Positions 35,246-46,916 of a stretch of 64,000 nucleotides of DNA are shown piece by piece. The translations under genes were made by a program, and so were the position numbers. Source of the stretch: Tanypteryx hageni (Eukaryota > Arthropoda > Insecta > Odonata > Petaluridae); contig CM054118.1 in the NCBI GenBank assembly GCA_028673005.1, forward strand, positions 1,695,410 through 1,759,409. The letters run 5' to 3'. The notes under the pieces are model-generated. The model saw nothing but the letters and a program-made list of their open reading frames with translations. It was not told where the DNA came from and did not search any database. Positions within the stretch are counted from its first letter, which is position 1, and every line of letters starts with the position of its first letter.

Positions 35246-35344
35246 ACTAAGTTCATAAACAATTTTAAGTTTACAAATCTGAATAAACTTCAATATAACC
35301 TGCTTTATCACATTGCGTCAGCAAATGAAGCTCCCATTTTTAGG

Positions 35345-35900
35345 CTTTCTTTACCAGCGCAGCGGTAAAAGCGGAACGCCTTATGTGCACGTCTGGTCCG
35401 TCGTAACTTTCATCTCCTAAACCGCTGGAATGATTTTAACTTAATTAAGTATGAGTGATCTTTTATTAAAATTTATCGTCCAGTTGTGATTTTCAACTGT
35501 ATCCATCATTAGAAGTTCCACTTTACATAGCTACTTTAATAAACTTATATTCGTATCTCGTTAAATGGCATCCGCCAAGCAACAATGAAATATCAAGCTT
35601 TTCTCTCCCTGGCGCTTATATGATCTGCAAGGTATAGACTAAAAAAATTATTCGGATAGACAACAATATACTACGAGAAAGTTCGCGAGGCCACGTAATT
35701 ACGAGCCATGGTTTCGGAGATAAAAATTCGAGAAAATCCCGAGCAAAACATTGCATATTTTGTTTACATCGATCGCGAAGACGGTTATCTCAGCAAACAA
35801 CTATTAAAAATACATATATTACTCTCCCATTCTCTTATACTATCTGTGAGGCATAGATTAAAAAAATTATTTGGATAGAGAGCAACATGTACTACAAGAT
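35345..35900 (+). repeat. dispersed repeat G with a weak internal tandem repeat
   Basis: Matches 53588-53923 in the same orientation: cagcggtaaaagcggaacgcc, tcgtaactttcatctcctaa, tatctcgttaaatggcatcc, and ttatatgatct followed by aaggtatagact. The stretch around the last phrases recurs about 230 bp later (35835-35890) in diverged form. Non-coding. Confidence 0.72.
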
Positions 35901-36085
35901 ATTCCCTGAGACTATAATTTCTGGGATAAAAATTCGAAAATCACCCAATCTTTCGATACCGTTCCATACGTGTTTTACTATAAAGAACGCCTTTGAAATC
36001 TCTCTGTATTCCATTTATGTAGTATACTTTTCCATCTTGTTGCTACTGCGATATTATAGCAGAAAATGAGCGTTCTTTACAGAAC

Positions 36086-36906
36086 GACCGGTCAAATTAG
36101 ACACATTTTTGACGGTTAGGGGAAATAATTCATAAAGTTTTGAAACTTGGCATATTTGTCCGTTTGGGCAACCTAACTAACATATCAAAAGTTGACATGT
36201 CTGTCGTGTATTAGTCGGCCGCTGTGCCAAAATTGCCGCCGGACCACGACCCGCGACTGGCCTTTCGCGGATAACTCGGAAACGGTCGAATCTACGGCGA
36301 CATTGTACGCAAACGAACTTGTAGAGAATAAAATTTCTACAAGAACGACTCTTAGCAGTTGTTTTGCTACTGCGATAGTATAGCAGAAAATGAGCGTTTA
36401 TTGCGGAGAGCAGGCCGCGCGCTATCTCAAAATCAAGTGTCGTGAGCTCGTTTCCACACCACCAGCTGTGGTAGAGCTCCAGACTCGTTTTTTAATATTG
36501 GAATCCTCTTTAGGCACTAATCTATTGTTTATTTCAATCACTTAACATAAGTAATAACGAGCTCACAACACTTGATTTTAAGATAGCGCGTGGCCTGCTT
36601 TCCGCAAAAAAACGCTCATTTTCTGCAATACCATCGCAGTAGCAAAAAAAACTGCAAAGACCCTTTCTTGTAGGAAATTTTATTCTCTACAAGTTCGTTT
36701 ACGTACAGTTTCTCCGTAGATTTGACCTGAGTTATTCGCGAAAGGCCAGTCGTGCTCCGGCGGCCATTTTGGCGCCCAAACGGCCGACGAGTACACGTCA
36801 GGGATGTCAACTTTTAATATGTTAGTTAGGTTGCCCTAACGGATAAATATGCCAAGTTTCAAAACTTTATGAATTATTTCCCCTAAAATATCTAATTTTT
36901 CTGGTC
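36086..36906. repeat. foldback element with long inverted arms
   Basis: The outer termini are gaccggtcaaattaga (36086) and its inverted counterpart ending at 36906. The arms of about 350-365 bp contain mirrored phrases (ataattcataaagttttgaa, gtagagaataaaatttcta, cagaaaatgagcgttt, gagctcgtt). The loop is about 100 bp (36453-36555). No transposase. A half-copy is at 7153-7616 and an arm fragment at 37577-37745. Confidence 0.85.
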
Positions 36907-37556
36907 TATTAGTGTGAATGCACCGACAAGAAAATGTCCCGATATCATTATGTCATTACCGGGAGGCGATACCTCATTTAGGCACAAGTATTTTTAAAAC
37001 GTGGCGAAATTCTGATGGACTTAGAAAGCAAATCCTCCGACCTTCAAAGATTATAGGAAGAGGTGAGAGATTAAAATAAATCCTCAGATTTGCGTCACTT
37101 TTTCCTGGCACTTAATGATGAAAAAAAGATTATAGTTATGCAATGACTTTTTCAAGGAATAGAAAAAAATTCCAGTCGAAGAAGTGTCACGGAAATGATA
37201 CTCGAGCATTCGAGAAATGGAGAAACAACTCCTTTCTCGTCTCTTTTCTACATCTTCTGCGAAGGACAGCGGGCTAAGTGACAGCGAAGATGGTTAGCCG
37301 CATTATCCGCACATCATCGCGCCGCACGAGATACTACCTCCTCCACGTCATGGCACGCTTCATGAGGCTACTGCCTCGGGAGAAACAGTAGAATGGCGAA
37401 AAGACCGACCAACGGAGAGCGAAGTGTAGAAGTCAATATGAAATGTGATATGCGAGCGAATAAAAAAACATCCATTGGTCACCAAAAAGTGACTAGTGTC
37501 GACTAATCGTTTGCGATACATTTATATGAATCAGATAGATAATGAAGTAAAACAAG
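36907..37556. other. intergenic, nothing recognised
   Basis: No ORF or repeat boundary that I can support. Confidence 0.4.
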
Positions 37557-37745
37557 TTAAAAAATCTGATGTGACCACCGTGCTCCGGCGGCCATTTTGG
37601 CGCCAAAACTGCCGACGCGCACTCGTCAGGCATATGAACTTTTGATAAATTTGTTATGTTACCCAAACGGACAAATATGCCAAGTTTCAAAACTATGAAT
37701 TAATTCTTCTAACCGTCAAAAAAGTGTCTAATTTGACTGGTCTAG
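37557..37745 (-). repeat. repeat F start fused to a foldback arm fragment
   Basis: aaaaaatctgatgtgaccacc (the start of family F) runs directly into ctccggcggccattttggcg and the rest of a foldback outer arm, ending in gactggtc near 37743. Confidence 0.7.
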
Positions 37746-38235
37746 TCGAATATAGTTTTTCGAATAAGCGTATTTGCACAACCGCTAGGTTTTTATAAAA
37801 GTTGCTGTATGAATATGTTTTAAACGGGAATGATTGTTACAAGCGACTGTACGAATGATTTAGTGATGGATGTAGAAATATTTTATCTTACCGGCCCTGT
37901 TTCGAGGCTACTGTTTCAATCCTTATACCCGCGTAGATTTATTGGTATGTCAAATACGCTCGATATTCGGTCCTTGGGACGAATAAATTCACTGCATGAG
38001 GATAGCTTTATGCCAAGATATGTTATTCCTCTCAATTAATACCCTTATCTGGATGATAGATTTCTGGGCAGGCTTCCTGTTCCTTTATAAGCATTTGAAC
38101 AACCATCTTATTTTTCAAAATAAAGTATAACACGAGAATTTTCAAAAAATAAAGTATAACACGGGAGATATTCTAAAAGAAATATCGAAAAATACCAACG
38201 GTGAAAGTATTCTTATTTTACAATGTGGATAAAAA
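37746..38235. other. intergenic with a short direct repeat
   Basis: aaaataaagtataacacg occurs twice in close succession (near 38117 and 38145). Nothing else recognised. Confidence 0.45.
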
Positions 38236-38846
38236 TAATCGGAGTCACGGCCCATCGTGATCTCTCGTGGGACACCCACATTCGCCGATTGATAGGTGCC
38301 GCTAACAAAAAGCTGGCCTTTATAAGGAGAATAGTTCGAAGTAGCTCCGAAAAAGTGAAAGAATTATGTTATTTATCCTTGGTTCGACCGCAGGTCGAAT
38401 ATGCTTCAGCTGTGTGGGATCCTTACGAAAAGGGACTCACTAACGAGAATGAAAAGGTTCAGCGCAGGGCAGCTAGATTTGTAAAGAGGAATTACGATAG
38501 TAAACAAAGCGTAACATCATTAATAGAAAATCTGAAATGGACATCGTTAGAGGAACGTAGGCTGCAGGCTAGATTTAAACTACTGGAAAAATTTATGTCG
38601 GAGGGACTAGCGAATGAGGAAGTAGGACTTATCAGAAGCCCGACGTATCTCGGAAGGCAGGACAGTGAGGATAAGATTCGCGAGATCGACTGTAGAACGG
38701 AGCGATATAGTGGATCGTTTTTCCCTAGGACGATAAGAGACCATAATAGGAAAAGATAACGTAGGAAAACTATGGATCCTTGGTGCACTGCACCCCCTGC
38801 CATCCACCAAAAAGGTGACTTGCAGGGTATCATGTAGATGTAGACT
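38236..38846 (+). pseudogene. L2/CR1-like 3' fragment, subfamily 2
   Basis: One open frame of about 170 codons covers the RT C-terminal region (HRDLSWDTHIRRLIGAANKK, LVRPQVEYASAVWDPYEKG, RAARFVKRNYDSKQSVTSL, and DCRTERYSGSFFPRTIRDHN). It is followed by the 3' UTR and a TGTAGA-type tail near 38832-38846. It is close to 5500-6102. All catalytic domains are missing (5' truncation). Confidence 0.86.
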
Positions 38847-41800
38847 TCGTGAGATAAGCCGATAAGTTATTTACAGACTTAAATTCGTTATCGAAAACTG
38901 CAACAAAGATGGCTTCGCTGACGGTCGTCTAGCTGTATATCCATAGATAGATGCCGTCTTAATATAAAAATTTACACGAATATAATCACAGATGTTTAAG
39001 AGCATATCCGCACGAACTGTGTAGTGTTTGGTTGAATTTGTTTATGATATTTTACCCTACTTATAGAGTTGTTCAACAACTTCTAAGTTTTGATTTATTT
39101 ATGTACGTGTAAAATCTTCGATTTAGTAAATATAATTACGAAGTTTGAGTTTTTTGTAATAAAGACCAATGAATAAAATGCACACGTGAGTTAAAGTCAA
39201 TTAAAATCATTTTAATTAGTTTTTCGTTGTTAGTTTTTGTAAACGTTAGCGAGGTTACTGATCAATAGATCCACTGGTTAATTTTAGATTTCTTTGCGAG
39301 TAAAATCCAAAAAACGGGGATCAGGCTTTACCGCCTGCTGTAAAAGCGTGAACTTATAGAATCATTCGAATTTCCTCATTTCAAACCGATATGGTGGTCC
39401 ATAGAAAACGGCATTAATATTTTCATTGCATTTTATTATTAGTATTAGTGCCTTTATTGAATCACTTGAATTATATCTGGTCCAAGACACATATATTGCG
39501 CAAATGAGACATTTTACATCTCCTGATGGTCTATTTTACCCTCTTAAAAAAACGCAACGAAAACGTCTAGCAGCTTCTGTTCCAATTTCTTCCGAAGAAG
39601 AAAATGTGAAATGCCGAGAAAGTCATGAAACATAGACCAACAACGATGAAAACAATCATTTTCTTAGTCGCTTTATGTTTAATATTTTCTGTTTCCTGGA
39701 GACTATTTGAAAGGGATAGCGGGAAGGACAGAGTCACTGTACGTGTTGTAATTCGGTAAGGCAATGTCGATTTGAAATTTCCCTCCTAAAACGCTTAAGC
39801 TAAGTCGAAGCGCTTATGTTGGTACCTCTCACTCTCCCTTCAGTTTCATTCCTCCCCCACCCTCTCTGCTTCGCTCGTTTCCTAGCTCCGTTAATATGTA
39901 TCGTAGAATTTCTTTTTAAAAAATGCCAATAATCAGCATTTTTACCACAATGCAATGATGTAACTTTCAATCGCCTTATTTGCAAAAAGTATTGCAATTT
40001 TGCAATGTTAGAGCGGTAATTTCACCACCCGCTGTGAGGGTAGACTACACCGAGCAAGGGTCCGGGTCTCGAGTCCGAGGGAGGGACATTAATCCTCTCT
40101 CACAGGAAGTTAATAACGAAATTAGTAACCTTAGGCGTTAATTCTAAAATCGTTAGTTGGATCCGTGAATTTTTAAATCGTAGGAAGCAGAAGGTGGGAA
40201 ATCCTCGAACTTAGTGGAGGTTGTCTTTAACTATTCCTTACAATATTCAAAGATGGCTCAAAAAACTTTTTGGCGTAAACTGAATGAAAGTTAAAAACTC
40301 CAGCCAAAAAAGGAGAAATCATTGCGAAACGTATTTGCTATCGTAGCGTTTTATTGTCTTCGAGAGAAATTTTTGCGAGCGCGTGTGCTAACTTATCTCC
40401 ATCAGGAGCGATTTTTTGCGTGCGTCTCTTTTCGTGTCACCACCCATTTTGAAAACCCTTGTATAAAAAAATTAAAATTACACTATTTTAATGCGGTATG
40501 CTCGTTCGACTTACGAAAGAAATTTCCATTTTTTAAAACTTTATGATATCGTTTTAATACAACGGGCAAATAAACTTTTTTTTAAATCCGCAGCGTGTTA
40601 ACGTGAAAGATTTTGAAAGAAATTATCCTCCTCGAATTTCTGGAGAGACAACCTGTTTCGGCTGGGAACGAGCTTCTCCCTCCCTGAGAAATTACTCCTG
40701 TTATGTAACGCCCAAATTGTGAATATGTCAATGTGCGGTCATGCATAAAAGTGCAGTGGGCTGACTCAACTGCAGTCACGTCTTGTAAGATTGTTGGTTA
40801 AAGTTAAAGTCATGCAAAAAATACATTTTTCGTATAATATTAGAACGTTGGAGAGCATTCTCGGGACGGATTTTGTATTGGCAAAGAAAAAATAAACACT
40901 TCCAATTTTTCGGTCGCGCGTAATATTAGCTGGCATATAACATTCGTAACCCCTTTTCATGAATGCAGTTTTTTCGTGTATAAAGGAAAATTTATTGTCG
41001 ATCGCAAGCAAACACGCCCACACAAAGCACATCACGCATGTTATAAACATATAGCTGAAGGTAGAATTAATTATCCTTTGCTATTCAGACACCAAAGATA
41101 AAATTCTTTTCGTTTGCGAACTACCGGAATTTACTGTTGTACTTGTTTGATTGAGCGGTTGGTCCTTTGCTTTTCGAAGCGAGGTCGCTTGGGCTCGTTA
41201 GGTAACGCAAAGGTCCTCCAAAATTTAACACCAAAACATCCTGGAGGGAAGAAGGCCTTGCGATGGCCGAGCGCTTAATTCAGCTTCATCCGGCTTTAAG
41301 GAGAGGATCGGTTAAGTAAGTACCCCATGGCGTCGGTGGAATTTTAACTTTGTCGGCGGTCCTTTCGCGGGAACGTACATTATCGAAAGGGTATTATTTG
41401 ACAATTTTATTTAAGAAAACGTAGGTTATCGCTCTGCCCGCCTGCTTATTCATTCAGCACAGTTGTTAAGCATGCTTAAAAAACTTGTGATATTTTTACC
41501 TTTTCGATAATGAAACAATCGTAGCGTAATCAGGAATGCACACTTAAAATGTTGTTGTCGCCACGCTGGAACTAAGTCGAAGTTTTTGCCAAAATACTCC
41601 TATATTCCTTAGTTGCATTTATGTCTTCATATTATGTCTTCCCCGTTCTCCGGAGTTTATACTATTTTTTCAATCAATTCAGTCCACATTTTATTTTGGT
41701 ATGTTTAAGGCATGTGTAAGGAGCATAAAATCCCTATTGAAATTTAATAAATTTTCAGTCCTCCGTGAGATCAATTTCATGCTGCGTCCTACGCATTTTT

Positions 41801-44471
41801 TCCAAAGTGATAAAAAAATTGAAAGATAAGGAGTGCAACCTTGTCTCGTGTCTTACCAGCGCTTTTTTTTATTCTTTGAGGTTGGTCGAGGGAGCCATAG
41901 CACGCGTGCCGTGAATGTCATTCCCCGGATGACCGCGAGGATGAAAAATAAAATAAGCGGTCGGGATTTTACTGAACGGGAACGTCTGGTGCAAGTGGCC
42001 TCCGAAACCCTTTTAATATACGTAGGCGGTGGAGAATATGCTCGGGTTTATTTCAAAAGCCATAAAGTATGAGACGATGGGGAAAGGTCAGAGGGAAAAA
42101 TTAGGAGCGAGAATTGAAGAGTGCGGGAAGAGGGGCGTGAATGTTTGACCTCGCGAGTGCTGTTATGCGACAGCGACAACAAAATGGAAGACGGTTTTCT
42201 TAGGTCGCCTCTCCTAAACTGGTTTCGTTACACATCAAATTCAGGATTGTACGTAGTATACGTATGGAATTATGTATGTTTTGTGTGTGTGTGTACACAT
42301 ATACACACACGTTTGCATACATGTGTTTAAATATAAAAGTATAAAAATCAAAATAACCTTTTAAAAGAAAGCTTAAAAAAATTGATACTTTACGGTTATA
42401 TCTATTTATCATGTTTTAAAAAGTTATTTCTCTTCAAAATTTTTATTCTAAATGCTCTGATGTATCTTTGTAAACTTACGTGGCTTAAGGAAACCCCTCT
42501 TAAATTTCCACTATCATGCGTTCTTAAGATAAAAACCAAATGTAATTAATAACATTTTCGAATAGTACTTCATATACGAGACAAATGTCTCATTGAGTTA
42601 ATACCGAATTGTTTGGTTTGCCAGTGTCGCTGTGGCTGTCGGAATTGCTATAATTTGCCATATTATTTTCATATCTTTTTAATGCTATGAATCAGTCTTT
42701 TCACAATGAACTTTCATCGATTTTAGCGCGTTTATAGTTTCGCATTGGCGTTTGTCTGTCCAGCTGTCCGTTAAGGGGGTTAAGGGTTAAGTTTTAGTTT
42801 TTGAATTATCTTTTAAATTTGAAGCTATCGCTATGCCGCGTATGATAGTCATCATAAGAAGCTTTTTTGTAAGGGCTTTGAACCCGTCAGATCCACTGAT
42901 GTGCGCCCCTGGCGTTTGGTATTAGCGTCGTCATGTGTTCAAGAGAAATGCATTGTGTCCATAAAAATAGGCTCGTATATAAAAAATTGTTTGAAAGTTC
43001 TTTGCTCGTATGTCCTGCTTTGTGGTTCATATTACTTGCAGAATATGAAACTCTAGAGAGAAAAATATAGACTTCGAAAAATCGAAAGATGTCAGTTTTT
43101 TGCTTTCCCTTCTACTTTAGACGAAAATTTTATCGCCGACGGAGCTGTTAAAAACATAAATTCGATATTTCGGAGGTAGCCTCATCTCTATGCTTTCCCT
43201 GTTGGATAACTTCGGATAGGAGGAAATAGGAACGGCACTATTTGGATTCCGAAGGCGAAACAAGATGGTGACGGAGAAACTCCCACCGCAAACATTTCCT
43301 TTCCGCCGATGATATTGGCTGTCGTCCAAGAATATTTGCCTGATGTGGCGCCCTCTTATTTGGCATTTCGTTGGAAAGAATATATTCGGGGGAAAAGCTC
43401 GCGGCCATTGTGTTCCACCTATAAGAATCTACCACTACATCCACACATTTTGGAGGTCATAGAAAGAAAAAAACAATCGAATTTCGCAAATTCCGCAGTA
43501 TTGAAGTTAGTTTTGCACTCCATCGGTTTCGATTTTCATGTTTGCAAATCATGACCCCGCAGAGTCGGTTTTTAATCACGAACTTGGATACTTTTCCTTT
43601 CTCTTTTTGATTTTTGAGTTGAATATTCCGTACTTTTTATGCTGAGGTGTCGTAAGCAGTATTATGGTAGAAGTTAAGAAAGTATTTTTGATTATGGTTG
43701 TACTATCGTAAATATGTATTCGTAATCCCACTTGTTTCATTAACATTGATAACCACCCACCTTAAATCGAGGCTTGGTTCTATCGAGTGATCCTTTTATG
43801 CGTGATAACTAACTGTATTGCTGAGACCTATGCATAAACAATCATTCCGGAAAAAATCACGAAATAATAGAATTTGTATTATCTTTAAACGGAATTAAAT
43901 TTTAAAGCTATACTTGGATCCTAATTCTTGCATCTTCAAGTTGAAGCACTATTGGTAAATTCGCGCCTACCTTTGAAAATTAACGTCGTTCATTTGTTTC
44001 GTTTTATTTTACGGTGAAAGCGTCGAAATACTCATTAAATTTCTCGGGATATTATCATTCACCTAGTTATCCTGTCGGCTTATTTCTAAATTGCTGGAGA
44101 AAGTCCGGTCCCTTGCACAGTTTTCTGCGCCCTGATTTAGATAAATGCATGCCTGATTATAAATTCAGACTCTTTGCCCGTGAAATGCCTTTCTTTTTCT
44201 CGAAACAACACTAAACATTTTTAATGACTTTCTATATACGAATATGGGCCTGCTGTGGATTCGGTCAATGGCTCTGGGGGCGAAATTTATTCTGCCGTCA
44301 GGCGTTAACAGCGGAGTCTATTCGACGGCATTTCGAAGATCTGGAACTTCCTGATTACTTTTCTCTACCTTCTCTTCATCTCTTTTCCTCAGCTGGAGTT
44401 TCCGTTTTTAATTTCACCATCGACGCATTCGTAAAAAAACTCCCTCTCATCTCTCGATCAACTTCTTCAAT
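38847..44471. other. 5.6 kb with no recognisable gene, one small RT scrap inside
   Basis: Only short ORFs (94 codons or fewer) without family resemblance. Compositional patches are somewhat richer in G+C around 41150-42200. Contains short GT/AC runs near 42280-42310. It could be host intergenic or intronic DNA; I see no convincing splice-linked exons. Confidence 0.4.
40108..40229 (+). pseudogene. L2/CR1-like RT scrap
   Basis: Matches 5062-5190 of the subfamily 2 copy (ggatccgtgaatttttaaat, ggaagcagaaggt), with about 9 bp missing after gaaggt. It has neither a 5' nor a 3' end, so it is a remnant of a larger deletion. Confidence 0.8.
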
Positions 44472-44473
44472 TA

Positions 44474-46833
44474 CAGTCAAACTCGTTTATAACGAGCACG
44501 GTTGTAACGAGGTCACGGCTATAGTGAGCAAATGCTACCTCCAAGATAAGTTTACGAGTATTTACATACAAATATTTCACGTATATAACGAGCACGCTTC
44601 ACGGATATATCGAGCAAACTTCGACCACGTCTCACTGTCTCAAACGCGGTGGCGGTCAGCCCCTTCAATCCTCATAGTGACCCAAGATATGTAACCTTGT
44701 GTTCTCGAGTCCAGCCTCTACACCCTATCCCTCGGGGAGGTTAAAGACCGCGGCGTTGTTGTTAAAAAATAATCCCTTCGTCCAAACCAAGAATTCCCAA
44801 CTTGCAGGTACAGTGGCACCCTCGGAGGTCCTTTGTCCTCTCCTCCCAACCCACAGCTCTTTTACAGCCAGGAGGTTGTGTTTGTAAGGGGGGTAAGGGG
44901 CTAAGGGCATGTACAATGGCGCCCGCCCCCGTCGCTCAGCCGAATGCACCCAACACCCTTTCCCACGTAAAGGTGGGAAATCCCAGATTTAATCCGTCTC
45001 CTCATTAACTCTTCCTGGAATTGGTATGCTCGTAGTTTGCAAAGAAAGTTCGTAGCGTTGATAACAAAAATCAGTTGAGATTTTGCCCTTGAACGAGTAA
45101 CATGTCCGTACATAAAAGGAAGTGTCTGTCTATTCGCCAAAAGGTTGATATTATTCGAGAGTTAGAACGTGGTGAAAAAAATGTTGAAGTGTGCAAAAAA
45201 TGTAATTTATCGTCGTCTACGGTTTCAACCTTATGGAAAAACAAAGAAGCGATTTTATCTGCACTAGAGAACAACCTAACAACGAACAAGAAAATGAGGA
45301 AGTGTGACTTGGGTACTGTTGATCAAGCACTGCTGGAGTGGTTTAAGACGCAGAGAAATGCTGGTTTCCCCATTTTAAAGGTACAGGCAGATAAATTTGC
45401 AAAACAGTTAGGACATGAAAACTTCACATGCAATAATGGGTGGCTCGATCGTTTTAAAAATCGGCATAACATTGTTTATGCGAAAGTCAGTGGAGAGGCC
45501 CTGTCAGCAGATTCAAAAACGGCAAGTGAATGGGTGAAAAGTGTTTGGGAGGAGTGTCGAAAAGGTTACAGAGAAGAAGACATCTACAATGCCGACGAAA
45601 CTGGACTGTTTTACAACATGATGCCTGATGCAACGTTTAAATTCAAAGGTGACAAATGTGTTGGTGGCAAAAGACCTAAGAATCGTTTAACAGTTTTAAT
45701 GTGCGCAAACATGAATGGGAGTGACAAAAAAAAACTTTTTGTTATTGGTAAGTCACAAAAGCCGCGTTGCTTCAATAATGTAAAGAAGCTTCCCGTTGAA
45801 TATGCAGCTAATAAAAAGGCATGGATGACTTCCAATATTTTTCAGCAATATGTAAGTCAGTGGAACAACGAGTTACGGAGGAAAAATAGAAACATTTTAC
45901 TCCTTGTCGATAACTCCTGCGCACCCACATATGCAGGAGTTATCCAATGTAAAACTGGTGTTTTTGCCTACAAATGCGACTTCTATTTTGCAGCCAATGG
46001 ACATGGGGATAATTAAAAGTTTTAAAGGCCATTTCAAGCGATTTTTTGTTCTACAGTTGATTGAAAGGAGGGAAAGAGGTTTAGATGGCAACGTCTCTGT
46101 ATTGGATGCAATTCATTTGATGACAGATGCATGGGACAATGTTTCACCTACAACGATCATAAACTGTTTTCGGAAGTCTGGTTTAATATCGGGAGAATTT
46201 TCGATCTGTCAGAATGGCTTAAAGAAAATGGAATTGCGAATTTTGACCATGTAAATGACATTGACAATTTTGTTCATGTTGATGATGATTTGATTACCAG
46301 TGGAATTCCTACGGAGAGTGAAATAATAGAGACAGTACAAAACACAGCAGACAGTGATGAAGACATTGTTGAATGTGTCGAAGACACAATCCCGACGAAA
46401 GCCGTGCCAACTTACTCTCAAGCTCAGGATGCTGTGGAAACATTAAATGATTTTTTTGAAAACATTGACATTTCCGATGGTGTTTTTAGTGCAATAAGTG
46501 TAATAAGAGAAAACTTAAGAGACTTCAAAGTGAAATCTATGAAACAGGCTACCATTCAAAGTTATTTTTGTAAAAAGGGGAGTGATTAAGGATGCAGCTG
46601 TGAGTAAATTTTATATGTACAAATGTTTATTTTAAATTTTCTAGTTTATTCTCATTTTTATGTTTTTCCATAAATTTACTAAATAAACTTTCTGTTTATA
46701 TATTCACTTTTACTTCTTATGTCTTATTTCACCATACGCATGCATGCTTTTGCCTTCACGGATATTAAGTTTAACGGCTATAACGAGCAAAACTAGACGG
46801 TCCCGTGGCGCTCGTTATATCAGAGTTTGACTG
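44474..46833 (+). mobile_element. pogo/Tigger DNA transposon, both ends present
   Basis: The terminal inverted repeat starts cagtcaaactc at 44474 and ends gagtttgactg at 46833, flanked by TA on each side (44472-44473 and 46834-46835). Subterminal motifs (tataacgagca and cacggctata) recur at both ends. 2360 bp. It carries one transposase pseudogene on the plus strand. Confidence 0.95.
45102..46589 (+). pseudogene. pogo/Tigger (jerky-like) transposase, two frameshifts
   Basis: The start ATG at 45102 opens 304 codons: an N-terminal psq-type helix-turn-helix (LSIRQKVDIIRELERG), a second CENPB-type HTH (residues about 72-130), the first catalytic Asp (D165 in NADETGLFY) and the second (D270 in LLLVDN). 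Two bases are missing directly after VDN (near 45915), so the third catalytic Asp (LQPMD, near 46002) lies in another frame. That frame resumes at about 45904-46200. A 34-bp deletion at about 46205 (compared with 895-928) shifts the frame again; the last frame ends at the stop at 46587-46589. The first lesion is shared with the copy at 1-1305, the second is private. Inactive as read. Confidence 0.93.
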
Positions 46834-46916
46834 TACTTAGCTGCCAATCGTAAAAATTCTGCGTATATTCCTATTCGCGAATTTTTGTGATTTTTTCCGA
46901 TAGATTTTCGTTTTAT

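Noticed and set aside
43309..43554. 81-codon ORF in otherwise featureless DNA
   Set aside because: No similarity recognised and overlapping ORFs of equal length on the other strand; insufficient support.
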